From: Shimia sp. R9_2
GTDB taxonomy: Bacteria; Pseudomonadota; Alphaproteobacteria; Rhodobacterales; Rhodobacteraceae
Reading direction: 5' to 3'
NCBI RefSeq assembly: GCF_017743735.1
Contig: NZ_JAGHRO010000002.1
Coordinates: 496,001-560,000 of the forward strand
DNA length: 64,000 bases
The notes under the pieces are model-generated. The model was not told where the DNA came from and ran no database searches. It was given only the letters and a program-made list of their open reading frames with translations. Shown here one piece after another: positions 18,248 through 28,283 of this stretch. Position 1 is the first letter of the stretch. Every line of letters begins with the position of its first letter. Position numbers and translations under genes: made by a program.

Positions 18248-18374
18248 CCAGAGCCCCGAACCCTGAAACCCGAGTCGCAAATCTCGGCCACCCCTGCCAA
18301 TCAGACCGGCACACGGCCCGCTTCCACGGCAGAATGTCGCCTTTGCTTCAACCGAGGCCTTTAATAAAGCGTAA

Positions 18375-19490
<1,116 letters not shown>

Positions 19491-19571
19491 TCTTTTGCAA
19501 AGCATCTGCCGGTTTGGCCTATGCCGACCGGCGGTGTAGCATAGGGCTGATCCCAAGGCATCGGAGGCATC

Positions 19572-20465
19572 TTGGCCAGAGACCGCAATCAGGGCGAGGA
19601 TTTTTCCGCACCGCTTCGGCGGCTCATTCTGGGTGTCATCCTGCTGCTCCTGCTGGGCATCTTTCTGGTCTGGCGCATCGACAGCCCGCGCGTAGAGCGT
19701 TTCCGCGCACAAATCACCGATGCTGTTGTACCCAATTTCGACTGGGCTATGGCCCCTGTCACCGGCACCGTGAACCTGCTGCGCAACTTCCAGAGCTATC
19801 AGCGCATTGCAGAGCAAAACCGCGAACTGCGGCGCGAACTTCAGCAGATGAAAGCCTGGAAAGAAGCCGCCATCCAGCTGCGTCAGGAAAACGCGCGCTT
19901 GTTGGATCTCAACAACGTGCGCCTTGATCCTCAGCTCACCTATGTGACCGGCGTCGTGCTGGCCGACAGCGGCTCGCCATTTCGGCAGTCCGTCCTTCTG
20001 AACATCGGCGCACGGGACGGCATCGTAGATGGCTGGGCCGCAATGGACGGGATTGGCCTTGTGGGCCGCATCTCCGGTGTGGGGCGGTCGTCCTCCCGCG
20101 TGATGCTTTTGACCGACAGCTCCAGCCGCATCCCCGCCCGCATCCAGCCTTCAGGCCAAACCGCCCTGATCGTGGGTGACAACTCCGTTGCACCACATGT
20201 GGATTTTCTGGAAACCCCTGATCTGGTGCGCCCCGGCGACCGGGTTGTGACTTCCGGCGATGGCGGGGTCTTTCCCGGGGGTCTGCTGATTGGACAGGTG
20301 GCAACAGATCCAAGCGGTCGCCTGCGTGTGCGGCTTGCGGCAGATTATGAGCGGCTCGAATTCCTGCGGGTGCTGCGCCACCACGGTCAGGAAACGCCGG
20401 ACACCACTGGCACGCTCATCTCTCCGCTGACGCCGGAAGTCTTCGTGGAGGAGACCGATGGCTGA
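19572..20465 (+). CDS. mreC: Rod shape-determining protein MreC
   Basis: Bitopic periplasmic scaffold of 297 residues linking MreB and penicillin-binding proteins. It has an N-terminal membrane helix (about 17-35, LILGVILLLLLGIFLVW), a coiled coil (about 75-110) and beta domains. The start is a TTG at 19572 with CGGAGG (19562-19567) in good position; there is no ATG near the family N-terminus. It overlaps mreD by 8 bases. Confidence 0.95.
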   Translation: MARDRNQGEDFSAPLRRLILGVILLLLLGIFLVWRIDSPRVERFRAQITDAVVPNFDWAMAPVTGTVNLLRNFQSYQRIAEQNRELRRELQQMKAWKEAAIQLRQENARLLDLNNVRLDPQLTYVTGVVLADSGSPFRQSVLLNIGARDGIVDGWAAMDGIGLVGRISGVGRSSSRVMLLTDSSSRIPARIQPSGQTALIVGDNSVAPHVDFLETPDLVRPGDRVVTSGDGGVFPGGLLIGQVATDPSGRLRVRLAADYERLEFLRVLRHHGQETPDTTGTLISPLTPEVFVEETDG

Positions 20466-20991
20466 TGCCGCGCAATCCCGCAAATGGGTGATGCGCGGTG
20501 TCTTTGCGCTGTTGTGCCTGACCCTGATCTTTGCACAGCTCCTGCCTCTTGAAACCACACCGCGCCGCTGGGCAGGTCCTGACTTTCTGGTTGTGCTCAC
20601 CCTCGTCTGGTCTGTGCGCCAGCCCGATTACACCCCCACATGGCTTGTGGCGCTGGTGTTTTTGCTCGCGGACTTCCTGCTGCTACGCCCCCCGGGGCTT
20701 GCGGCCGCAATTATGGTTCTGACCGTCGAAGCGCAGCGCAGCCGCGCCTTCCGCCTGCGCGAGGCCACCTTTGCCTATGAGTGGCTCACGGCGGCCGCCT
20801 TTATGTTGCTGATCGCTGTTGGATATCGCGTGATCGGGGCGGTCATGCTGTTGCCGCAGCCTTCACTCGGACTTATGCTCATGCAGGTGATCATGAACAT
20901 CGCCGTATATCCCGTTATTGTGGTGCTCTCGCACTTTCTCTTCGGCATCCGACGCACCCATGCGCAGGATGGCGGATTAGGGGCAAACTGA
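20458..20991 (+). CDS. mreD: Rod shape-determining protein MreD
   Basis: Small integral membrane protein of 177 residues with about five hydrophobic helices, a member of the rod elongasome. Its ATG lies 8 bases inside mreC and its TGA shares a base with the next ATG (TGATG), so translation of mreC, mreD and mrdA is coupled. MreD is poorly conserved in sequence; the call rests on size, topology and position. Confidence 0.88.
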   Translation: MADAAQSRKWVMRGVFALLCLTLIFAQLLPLETTPRRWAGPDFLVVLTLVWSVRQPDYTPTWLVALVFLLADFLLLRPPGLAAAIMVLTVEAQRSRAFRLREATFAYEWLTAAAFMLLIAVGYRVIGAVMLLPQPSLGLMLMQVIMNIAVYPVIVVLSHFLFGIRRTHAQDGGLGAN

Positions 20992-22934
20992 TGCGCAAAA
21001 CGCCAACCGAGATCAACGAAGTCCACACCCGGTTTTCCCGCCGCTCCCTGCTTTTGGGCGGCAGCATGGCCGCCTTCATGACCGGCCTTGGCTTCCGCAT
21101 GCGCCATTTGCAACTTGATCAGGCTGATGAATACCGTCTGCTCGCCGAAGAAAACCGCATCAACATCCGCCTGATCCCACCTGCACGCGGCGAGATCTTT
21201 GACCGCAACGGCATCCTGCTGGCCCGAAACGAGCCCTCCTATCGTATCATCCTCGTGCCAGAAGACACAGACGACGTGGACCGCGTGATCGCCAAATTGG
21301 CCACGCTGGTGGAGCTCGATCCGGACGAGCTTGACCGCGCCATGACCGAAATGCGCCGCTCCCCGCCCTTCCTGCCGGTCACGATTGCCGATCGCGTCAG
21401 CTGGGAAGAGCTGTCCCGCGTCGCCGTCAACACACCCGCCCTGCCCGGCATCACGCCAGAGGTGGGTTTGTCGCGCTACTACCCGCTAAAAGGCGATCTG
21501 GCCCATGTGCTCGGATATGTTGGCCCGATCTCGGACTATGACCTTTCCAAGATCGACAACCCGGACCAACTCCTGCGCATCCCGCGCTTTCAGATTGGCA
21601 AGGTCGGCCTTGAAGGCCGCATGGAGGACGATCTGCGTGGCGCTGCCGGAACAAAGCGGGTCGAAGTCAACGCCGTGGGCCGCGTCATGCGCGAGTTGGA
21701 CCGGCGCGAAGGCGAACAGGGTGACGACGTCCAGCTGACCATCGATCAGGATCTGCAGTCCTATGCTCAGGCCCGCCTTGGCGAAGAAAGCGCAGCTGCG
21801 GTGGTGATGGACTGCCAGACCGGTGATCTGCTGGCGGTTGCCTCGGCCCCAACGTTTGACCCCAATCTCTTCGTGCAGGGTATTTCGGTGGCCGACTATG
21901 GCCTGCTCACCAACAACGAATACCGCCCGCTGGCGGCTAAATCCGTGCAAGGCACCTACCCGCCCGGCTCCACCTTCAAGATGATCACGGCGCTGGCCGC
22001 TCTGGAAGCGGGCATCGTCGGGCCGGAAGAAACCGTCTGGTGCCCCGGGCATTTGTCTGTCTCCAACCGGCGCTTCCACTGCTGGAAACGCGCAGGCCAC
22101 GGGCACGTGAACCTCTCCCAAGCGCTGCGCGAAAGCTGTGACGTCTATTTCTATGACCTCGCCGTTCAGGTCGGCATCGACAAGATTTCTGAAGTCGCCG
22201 CCAAATTCGGATTGGGGGAGAAATATGATCTGCCCCTCTCCGGTGTGGCGCGCGGCCTCAACCCGACCCGCGACTGGAAGTCCTCTGTGCGCGGCGCGGA
22301 TTGGGTGGTCGGCGACACGGTCAACGCCTCAATCGGTCAGGGCTTTGTGCTGACATCACCGCTACAGCTTGCTGTGATGACCTCCCGTCTGGCCACCGGC
22401 AAGGCGCTCTCGCCCCGTCTGGTGAAATCCGTGAACGGTGTGGAGCAACCCGCGGCTGAGGCGCCAGACATTGAGGTAAATCCCGTACACCTCAAAGAGG
22501 TGCAGCGCGGCATGTATGCGGTTTCAAACAACCGCCGCGGCACCGCTTACGGCAGCCGCATCATCGAAGATCAATATCGCATGGCAGGCAAGACCGGCAC
22601 CTCGCAGGTCCGCAACATCACCGCAGCCGAACGGGCCCGCGGCGTGACCCGCAACGAAGACCTGCCGTGGAACCGCCGCGACCATGCGCTGTTTGTGAAC
22701 TTTGCGCCTTATGAGAACCCACGCATTGCCGTGGCGGTGGTGGTTGAACACGGCGGAGGCGGGTCCAAAGCCGCAGCCCCCATCGCGCGCGACATCACCC
22801 TGCAGGCGCTCTATAATGGCACCCCGCCGCTCGCCGCTTATCCGGCAAAAGACCGCGATAAGATCGAAGCGCAGCAGGAAAAGCTGCAAAAACTCGCACC
22901 AGGTCGGGAAATCACCCGCCGCAATCGGGCCTGA
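20991..22934 (+). CDS. mrdA: Penicillin-binding protein 2 (peptidoglycan D,D-transpeptidase)
   Basis: Class B PBP of 647 residues, the elongation-specific transpeptidase paired with RodA. An N-terminal membrane anchor follows R-R-S (LLLGGSMAAFMTGLGF, about 18-35), then the PBP dimer domain starting at PPARGEIFDRNG. The transpeptidase domain has the active-site S-T-F-K (GSTFK, about 325-328), S-C-D (RESCD) and K-T-G (AGKTGTS). I start at the ATG at 20991, overlapping the mreD stop by one base; the frame continues upstream but inside mreD. Confidence 0.95.
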   Translation: MRKTPTEINEVHTRFSRRSLLLGGSMAAFMTGLGFRMRHLQLDQADEYRLLAEENRINIRLIPPARGEIFDRNGILLARNEPSYRIILVPEDTDDVDRVIAKLATLVELDPDELDRAMTEMRRSPPFLPVTIADRVSWEELSRVAVNTPALPGITPEVGLSRYYPLKGDLAHVLGYVGPISDYDLSKIDNPDQLLRIPRFQIGKVGLEGRMEDDLRGAAGTKRVEVNAVGRVMRELDRREGEQGDDVQLTIDQDLQSYAQARLGEESAAAVVMDCQTGDLLAVASAPTFDPNLFVQGISVADYGLLTNNEYRPLAAKSVQGTYPPGSTFKMITALAALEAGIVGPEETVWCPGHLSVSNRRFHCWKRAGHGHVNLSQALRESCDVYFYDLAVQVGIDKISEVAAKFGLGEKYDLPLSGVARGLNPTRDWKSSVRGADWVVGDTVNASIGQGFVLTSPLQLAVMTSRLATGKALSPRLVKSVNGVEQPAAEAPDIEVNPVHLKEVQRGMYAVSNNRRGTAYGSRIIEDQYRMAGKTGTSQVRNITAAERARGVTRNEDLPWNRRDHALFVNFAPYENPRIAVAVVVEHGGGGSKAAAPIARDITLQALYNGTPPLAAYPAKDRDKIEAQQEKLQKLAPGREITRRNRA

Positions 22935-22952
22935 TCAGGAACGCGCACGGAC

Positions 22953-24092
22953 ATGAGCTATCTAGAGTATAACGTCAAACATGTGCCCACCGGGTTTCGC
23001 AAGATTCTGCATCTGAACTGGGCGCTGTTCCTGCTTGTGACCACCGTCGCGGGCGCAGGTTTTCTGATGCTTTATTCCGTGGCTGGAGGCTCTTTCCACC
23101 CATGGGCAGAACCTCAGATGAAACGCTATGTGCTCGGCGTTGCGGTGATGTTCACCGTCGCCATGGTGCCGATCTGGTTCTGGCGGTCCGTGTCCGGATT
23201 TGCCTATCTTGTCAGCCTGATCCTTCTGGTCGCGGTGGAGGTGATGGGCAGCGTCGGCATGGGCGCCCAGCGCTGGATCGACCTTGGTTTTATGCGACTT
23301 CAGCCCTCCGAACTTATGAAAATCACCCTCGTGATGTGTCTTGCCGCCTACTATGACTGGCTACCCACCGAAAAGACCTCACGCCTGATCTGGGTAATCC
23401 TGCCGGTGTTCCTGATCCTGTTACCCACGGCGTTTGTTCTGCGCCAACCAGACCTTGGCACCTCACTGCTGCTGATCACCGGCGGCGCCATAGTGATGTT
23501 CCTTGCCGGTGTGCATTGGGGCTATTTTGTCACCGTGATCGGCATGGCTGTGGGGGTGGTTGTGGCCGTCTTCCAATCCCGCGGCACCCCTTGGCAACTT
23601 TTGAAAGACTACCAATACCGCCGCATTGACACGTTTCTAGACCCATCTCAGGACCCTTTGGGGGCTGGCTATCACATCACCCAATCCAAAATTGCCCTAG
23701 GCTCCGGCGGCTGGACTGGACGCGGCTTTATGCAAGGCACCCAGAGCCGCCTGAACTTCCTGCCGGAAAAGCACACGGACTTTATCTTTACAACGCTGGC
23801 CGAAGAGTTCGGCTATGTCGGCGCGGTCACCCTACTGTCGATCTATGGGTTGATCATTGTCTTCTGCATTGCCTCCGCCATTTCCAACCGCGACCGCTAC
23901 GCCGCCCTTCTGACGCTTGGCATCGCCGGGGCATTCTTCCTGTTCTTCGCGGTGAATATGTCCATGGTCATGGGCCTTGCACCTGTTGTAGGCGTGCCGC
24001 TGCCTCTGGTGAGCTATGGCGGCTCTGCGATGCTGGTTTTGATGGTGGGCTTTGGCCTGATCCAAAGCGCCCACGTCCACCGCCCGCGCTAA
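22953..24092 (+). CDS. rodA: Peptidoglycan glycosyltransferase RodA
   Basis: SEDS-family polymerase of 379 residues that makes glycan strands from lipid II during elongation, with PBP2. It has about ten membrane helices and SEDS motifs RRIDTFLDPSQDPLG..YH and GFMQGTQSRLNFLPEKHTDF, which contain the catalytic region. The frame ends with the typical GFGLIQS segment. It is 18 bases after mrdA and ends the rod operon. Confidence 0.96.
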   Translation: MSYLEYNVKHVPTGFRKILHLNWALFLLVTTVAGAGFLMLYSVAGGSFHPWAEPQMKRYVLGVAVMFTVAMVPIWFWRSVSGFAYLVSLILLVAVEVMGSVGMGAQRWIDLGFMRLQPSELMKITLVMCLAAYYDWLPTEKTSRLIWVILPVFLILLPTAFVLRQPDLGTSLLLITGGAIVMFLAGVHWGYFVTVIGMAVGVVVAVFQSRGTPWQLLKDYQYRRIDTFLDPSQDPLGAGYHITQSKIALGSGGWTGRGFMQGTQSRLNFLPEKHTDFIFTTLAEEFGYVGAVTLLSIYGLIIVFCIASAISNRDRYAALLTLGIAGAFFLFFAVNMSMVMGLAPVVGVPLPLVSYGGSAMLVLMVGFGLIQSAHVHRPR

Positions 24093-24108
24093 CACTCCGC
24101 CCCCAAGT

Positions 24109-24945
24109 CTAAGGCTTCTGCCGCAAAATATCGCGCATGAGGGCGATCACCGGGCGGCGTGCATCTCTGCGCCATGTCAACAGGCCAACGTCACGGTAAA
24201 CCGCCCCCAACGGCACAAAAGCCAGCTCCTCCTGATAGCGGGCAAGCCCAGCCCATTTTGGCAAAACCGCCTGCCCCAACCCATCCGCCACCATCTGCGC
24301 GATGATCTCGACCGCATCCATTTCGCACAGAATGCGCGGAGCCGGATCATGGGCTTGCAGCGCCTGCCAACACAAGGCACCACCCCAAGCCGAGCGCTTA
24401 TAAAGAACATAGGGCAGTGGTTTTTGCGCATCGCGCGGCTGCAAAAGCCCGACAGGTTGGCGCGCAAGCCGCTCAAACGTCATGGTTTTGGGCAACGCGA
24501 AGGGCGGTGCTACGATCAGCGCCGCATCCAGATGCCCCTCGACAAACTTCCCGTAAATTTCATCTGATGGCGCCGGGATCAGCGACAGCGCCACCTCCGG
24601 CGCCTGCACTTCCAACGCGCTGACAAGCTGCGGGCCAAAATCACTCAGCGCTGTGGACACCGCCCCGAGCCGCAACGTGCCACGCAGCTGCTCGGCATTC
24701 AGCTTCCCCGCCAAACCAGCATGCAGCGCCACCATCTGGCGTAGATCCGCCAGCAACGCCTCACAATCCGGCGTCGGTGCCATCTGCCGCCCCGCCCGCA
24801 CCAACAAAGGTACCGACAGCTCAGCCTCAAGCGCGGCCACCCTTTGTGACACAGCCGCCGCCGTGATCCCAAGCCGCCGCGCCGCCCCCGCAAGCGAGCC
24901 TTCTTCCACAGCCGCAAGCAAGGTTTCCACAAATCTAACATCCAT
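24109..24945 (-). CDS. LysR-family transcriptional regulator
   Basis: Regulator of 278 residues. The N-terminal winged helix-turn-helix spans residues 1-60 (GSLAGAARRLGITAAAVSQRVAALE), followed by a LysR substrate-binding domain (about 85-270). It is divergent from the VOC-ghrA pair across a 104-base gap and so is likely to regulate those genes and itself. The inducer is unknown. Confidence 0.88.
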   Translation of the reverse strand: MDVRFVETLLAAVEEGSLAGAARRLGITAAAVSQRVAALEAELSVPLLVRAGRQMAPTPDCEALLADLRQMVALHAGLAGKLNAEQLRGTLRLGAVSTALSDFGPQLVSALEVQAPEVALSLIPAPSDEIYGKFVEGHLDAALIVAPPFALPKTMTFERLARQPVGLLQPRDAQKPLPYVLYKRSAWGGALCWQALQAHDPAPRILCEMDAVEIIAQMVADGLGQAVLPKWAGLARYQEELAFVPLGAVYRDVGLLTWRRDARRPVIALMRDILRQKP

Positions 24946-25049
24946 AGAAAACCTTATGTCTGAAGAAAGAAAAACAAGCTACCCTAAGCCTCTTTCATCT
25001 TTTACCCAGAGGCCAGATCCCTATTCTTTTGCGCAAAGGAGCGCCTCAA
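24946..25049. promoter_or_regulatory. Divergent promoter region lysR / VOC-ghrA
   Basis: Contains an inverted repeat GCCTCT (24988-24993) / AGAGGC (25008-25013) with a 14-base spacer, a reasonable LysR-type site by size. The Shine-Dalgarno for the VOC gene is AAAGGA near 25035-25040. I could not identify convincing -35/-10 elements. Confidence 0.4.
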
Positions 25050-25460
25050 ATGAGCATTTTTCATCTGGCCTATAACGTCCGCGACCTTGATCAGGCGCGC
25101 GCTTTCTATGGCAGTCTGCTCGGCTGTGCAGAAGGACGCAGCACCGAAACCTGGGTGGACTATAACTTCTTTGGCCATCAGCTCTCGCTGCATCTTGGCG
25201 AACCCTTTGCCACGGCGGCCACGGGCCATGTGGGCGAGCATCTCGTGCCCATGCCCCACCTCGGTGTGATTCTGCCCAAAGCCGAGTGGGATACATTGGC
25301 CACCAAACTGACCGAGGCGGGCGTCGATTTTGTGCTGGCGCCCTTCACCCGTTTTGCCGGAGAGCCGGGGGAACAGAGCACCATGTTCTTCACCGATCCG
25401 TTCGGCAACCCGATCGAAATCAAAGGTTTTGCCGACATGTCCGGAGTGTTTGCCACATGA
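25050..25460 (+). CDS. VOC-family (glyoxalase/dioxygenase-fold) protein
   Basis: Cytosolic protein of 136 residues with one full vicinal-oxygen-chelate fold: N-terminal HLAYNVRDLDQARAFY and C-terminal TDPFGNPIEIKGF, with potential metal ligands H4 or H6, a central His (HQLSLHLG) and the C-terminal Glu. The start is the ATG at 25050 with AAAGGA upstream. It overlaps the dehydrogenase gene (ATGA), which suggests the two act on the same metabolite; neither substrate is known. Confidence 0.82.
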   Translation: MSIFHLAYNVRDLDQARAFYGSLLGCAEGRSTETWVDYNFFGHQLSLHLGEPFATAATGHVGEHLVPMPHLGVILPKAEWDTLATKLTEAGVDFVLAPFTRFAGEPGEQSTMFFTDPFGNPIEIKGFADMSGVFAT

Positions 25461-26386
25461 TCAACGTTCTCTTCGCTGCCAAAGCTGACCGTTGGGCGGC
25501 CTATGAGCCCCACCTCAAGTCCGGGCTCGCGGCCGCTGGCATCAAAGCCGATCTGCGCACGGAATTTCCGCCAGAAGAGGTCGACTACATCATTTATGCC
25601 CCCAACAGCGCGGTGCAGGATTTCACACCTTACACGCGGCTGAAGGCCGTGCTGAATCTCTGGGCGGGTGTCGAAAACGTGGTGGGCAACCCCACACTCA
25701 AAGCGCCCCTCGCCCGCATGGTGGATCCGGGCATGACACAGGGCATGGTCGAATGGGTCGTTGGCCATGTGATGCGCTATCATCTTGGCATGGATCGCAA
25801 CATTCTTGGCCAAGACGGCACCTGGGAGCCGCACATTCCCCCGCTGGCGCAAAACCGTCGTGTAGCGGTCTTGGGCTTAGGGGAATTGGGCAGCGCCTGC
25901 GCCAGCACGCTCAGCCAATTGGGCTTTGATGTCGCTGGCTGGAGCCGCCGCCCCAAGGACGTGAAAGGCGTGACATGTCTCGCAGGTGAGGATGGCCTTT
26001 CCGCAGCGCTTTCCCGCGCCGAGATTCTTGTGCTGCTTCTGCCCAAGACTCCTGCCACGGAAAATCTGTTGGACGCCAAACGTCTCGCGCAAATGCCCGC
26101 AGGCGCGATGATCGTGAACCCCGGGCGCGGCCAACTGATTGACGACGAGGCCCTGCTGGCCGCCCTCCATAGCGGCCATATCGCTCACGCCACCCTCGAT
26201 GTTTTTCGCATAGAACCCCTGCCCGCGGATCACCCCTATTGGGCCCATCCCAATGTGACGGTCACTCCCCACATTGCCTCAGAAACCCGCACGGAAACCG
26301 CCAGTCAGGTGGTGGTGGAAAACATTCGGCGCGGCGAAGCTGGCGAGCCGTTTCTGCACCTCGTGGATCGCGCAGCCGGGTACTGA
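25457..26386 (+). CDS. ghrA: D-2-hydroxyacid dehydrogenase, GhrA-like (glyoxylate/hydroxypyruvate reductase)
   Basis: NAD(P)H-dependent reductase of 309 residues. It has a substrate domain, then a Rossmann segment VLGLGELGSACA (about 137-148). The catalytic triad is present: Arg in NPGRGQL, Glu in FRIEPL and His in PHIASE. The profile fits glyoxylate/hydroxypyruvate reductase A. The ATG at 25457 overlaps the VOC stop. The gene ends before a stem-loop at 26425-26444. Confidence 0.85.
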   Translation: MINVLFAAKADRWAAYEPHLKSGLAAAGIKADLRTEFPPEEVDYIIYAPNSAVQDFTPYTRLKAVLNLWAGVENVVGNPTLKAPLARMVDPGMTQGMVEWVVGHVMRYHLGMDRNILGQDGTWEPHIPPLAQNRRVAVLGLGELGSACASTLSQLGFDVAGWSRRPKDVKGVTCLAGEDGLSAALSRAEILVLLLPKTPATENLLDAKRLAQMPAGAMIVNPGRGQLIDDEALLAALHSGHIAHATLDVFRIEPLPADHPYWAHPNVTVTPHIASETRTETASQVVVENIRRGEAGEPFLHLVDRAAGY

Positions 26387-26424
26387 GCGCAGATTTATAC
26401 CGGCGGTAAAGGGGCCAGCCCCTC

Positions 26425-26444
26425 TGCCACAGCAAGCTGTGGCA
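26425..26444. terminator. Stem-loop between convergent ghrA and sseB
   Basis: TGCCACAGC-AA-GCTGTGGCA, a perfect 9-base inverted repeat (the tight loop probably opens to 4-6 bases). It lies in the only gap between two convergent genes; there is no U-run on either side. Confidence 0.4.
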
Positions 26445-26482
26445 TTCACCCCGGGATACTTTCGGCAAGAGGAAAGGCGCGT

Positions 26483-27274
26483 TTAGCGCAGGCGTGGCGG
26501 CGCGTCCGGGTCGCTTCCCGGCGCAACCGGTTTATATTCCTGCGCTTTTGGCGGTTCGGGCAAATCAAACCGCAGACCGGATTTGGCGAGCTGTGCCGCC
26601 ACAGGGTCTTTGGCGGCAAAAAAGCCCACATCCAGCGATCCGGCTTCGATACCAGAGAACGTCAGCGCTTCATTCACAGCTTTGGCCAACGCCCCTTCTG
26701 AGCCGGGCAGCGTGTCCACAAACCCAAGCATGTGGGATCGGCTGCCATTCTCATAGGTGGTGCCAACCAAATAGGCCATTTTGGCGAGCCCCGCAGCCGT
26801 GGACAGCTTCATGTCCAAAGCGGTGATCAGATGTTCCGGCAAGCCTGCTGGCGGCGCAAAGCTCTCCACTTTGGCCTCCACCTCATCCGGCGCATGGGTC
26901 AACGTGTCAGACAACCAGCCAAGCGCCTCTCCCGGAATCAAGATGGACGACGGCGCCACCTCCGGGTTCACGGCCAGTCCAATGCCTTGATCTGCCAGCA
27001 TTGTTGCAATGATCCGACCTGAGAGCGCCGCATAAGGGGCCACGCGGCCAACAAATTCCGCCAGACGCTCTTCGGTGTCAAACACCAGCACAAAGCGCGC
27101 ATCCGAGGTTTCAAAGATTTCCGGAGCGATGCGGTCCCCTTCAGGCTCTTTTTCCAAAAGGAGGAACAGCTCTGCATCCGCCAGCCGTTCATAGAACCTC
27201 AGCCGCGCCCCGTCATCCTGCGGGGCCGCTTCCATGGCCATGTGGGCCTGATCCAGTGGGGTCATGTCGCTCAC
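26483..27274 (-). CDS. SseB family protein
   Basis: Protein of 263 residues with an SseB N-terminal-type domain (about 6-130, starting TPLDQAHMAMEAAPQDDGAR) and a C-terminal domain. SseB proteins are reported in enhanced serine sensitivity and secretion contexts, but the role here is unknown. I use the GTG at 27274: AGGAGG lies seven bases upstream and it overlaps the glycosylase stop (GTGA). An ATG three codons later is the alternative. Confidence 0.8.
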   Translation of the reverse strand: MSDMTPLDQAHMAMEAAPQDDGARLRFYERLADAELFLLLEKEPEGDRIAPEIFETSDARFVLVFDTEERLAEFVGRVAPYAALSGRIIATMLADQGIGLAVNPEVAPSSILIPGEALGWLSDTLTHAPDEVEAKVESFAPPAGLPEHLITALDMKLSTAAGLAKMAYLVGTTYENGSRSHMLGFVDTLPGSEGALAKAVNEALTFSGIEAGSLDVGFFAAKDPVAAQLAKSGLRFDLPEPPKAQEYKPVAPGSDPDAPPRLR

Positions 27275-27852
27275 GCCAGAGCCTCCTTGATACGGGCCTG
27301 CAGGCTGGGCAACAGCTCCTCAGCAAACCACGGATGTTTCTTCAGCCATGCCGTATTGCGCCAGGAGGGATGAGGCAAGGGGTAGACGTCCGGCGCATGG
27401 TCGCGCCACTGCGTCACCGTGTCGGTCACGCCGGTTTTCACACCCAGATGCCACTTCTGCGCATAGCCGCCGATCACCAGCGTCAGCGGCACCTCTCCCA
27501 GCGCATCCATCACCTGTTGCCGCCATGTTTTCGCGCATATGGGCGGTGGCGGCAGATCGCTGCCTTTGGCGTTGTAGCCTGGAAAGCAGAACGCCATCGG
27601 CACAATCGCCACCTTTGATTGGTCGTAAAAAACGTCCGCCCCAATCCCCATCCAGTCGCGCAGGCGATCACCTGAGGGATCGGTAAAGGGCTTGCCACTT
27701 TCATGGACCCGCGCCCCCGGAGCCTGACCGACAACCAAAATGCGTGCGCCGGGCTGAAACCAGGCCACCGGGCGCGGCTCATGCGCGGTGGCAGTCTTGG
27801 CAAAGCGTTCTGCGCAGATTTGGCAGGCCCGAATATCTTCAATCAATTGCAT
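27271..27852 (-). CDS. Uracil-DNA glycosylase family protein
   Basis: Protein of 193 residues of the UDG superfamily (DNA base-excision repair). Motif 1 is VVGQAPGARVHESGKPFTDPSGDRLRDWMG (abbreviated: GQAPG, then DPSG), and motif 2 lies near HPSWR. Cysteines in CQIC (10-13), CFPG and PICAK could bind an iron-sulfur cluster, as in families 4/5, but the spacing should be checked. It is divergent from arsR and shares the 86-base operator region; it is co-transcribed with sseB. Confidence 0.82.
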   Translation of the reverse strand: MQLIEDIRACQICAERFAKTATAHEPRPVAWFQPGARILVVGQAPGARVHESGKPFTDPSGDRLRDWMGIGADVFYDQSKVAIVPMAFCFPGYNAKGSDLPPPPICAKTWRQQVMDALGEVPLTLVIGGYAQKWHLGVKTGVTDTVTQWRDHAPDVYPLPHPSWRNTAWLKKHPWFAEELLPSLQARIKEALA

Positions 27853-27879
27853 AGGTTTAGGGATAACCGTTGCGATTTA

Positions 27880-27899
27880 TTTCGACAATATTCGAAATA
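27880..27899. promoter_or_regulatory. ArsR operator copy 1
   Basis: ATTTCGACAATATTCGAAAT, an imperfect palindrome with arms ATTTCGA/TCGAAAT. It lies 40 bases before arsR and 28 bases before the divergent glycosylase gene. The same motif recurs at 27919-27938. Confidence 0.7.
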
Positions 27900-27918
27900 A
27901 ACCTTGCACGAAGGTTTT

Positions 27919-27938
27919 ATTTCGATATTTTTAGAAAT
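27919..27938. promoter_or_regulatory. ArsR operator copy 2 abutting the arsR start
   Basis: ATTTCGATATTTTTAGAAAT, same arms as copy 1 with one mismatch side, 39 bases downstream. It ends at the base immediately before the arsR ATG (27939), where the ribosome-binding site should be. A repressor bound here would block transcription start and elongation. Confidence 0.65.
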
Positions 27939-28283
27939 ATGAAACACACTGATCCCTCCGATATCTCTCTAGAGATTGCCGCCTCCACCTTTGCCGCCCT
28001 TGGCTCTGAGCAACGGCTGGCCGTTCTGCGCTGCTTGGTGCGCGCAGGCACGGATGGCCTGTCCATTGGCGAGCTTGGCAAACGCACCGGCGTCACCGGC
28101 TCCACCCTGACCCATCATATGAAAATCCTCGCCCAAGCCGGGCTTGTGACCCAGGAAAAGCAAGGCCGTTCAATCATTTGTGCCGCTGTCGCCTATGACG
28201 CGGTGCGCGATCTTTCGGCGTTCCTTCTGAAAGAATGCTGCGCCGACAGCCCCAGCCCAGATAAGGACCACCCCCATGGCTGA
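27939..28283 (+). CDS. ArsR-family metalloregulator
   Basis: Small winged-helix repressor of 114 residues. The recognition helix is GVTGSTLTHHMKILAQAGL (about 52-70). Cysteines lie in LRCL (about 32), IICAA (about 80) and a C-terminal ECCAD followed by a His-rich tail (HPHG), good candidates for a metal(loid) site. I use the ATG at 27939; the upstream extension would be encoded by the operators. No Shine-Dalgarno precedes it, so the mRNA may be leaderless. It overlaps the permease gene by 8 bases. Confidence 0.88.
   Translation: MKHTDPSDISLEIAASTFAALGSEQRLAVLRCLVRAGTDGLSIGELGKRTGVTGSTLTHHMKILAQAGLVTQEKQGRSIICAAVAYDAVRDLSAFLLKECCADSPSPDKDHPHG

Noticed and set aside
20781-22934. Longer PBP2 reading frame from 20781.
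   Set aside because: The first 70 codons lie inside mreD; the ATG at 20991 has the membrane anchor at the right place.
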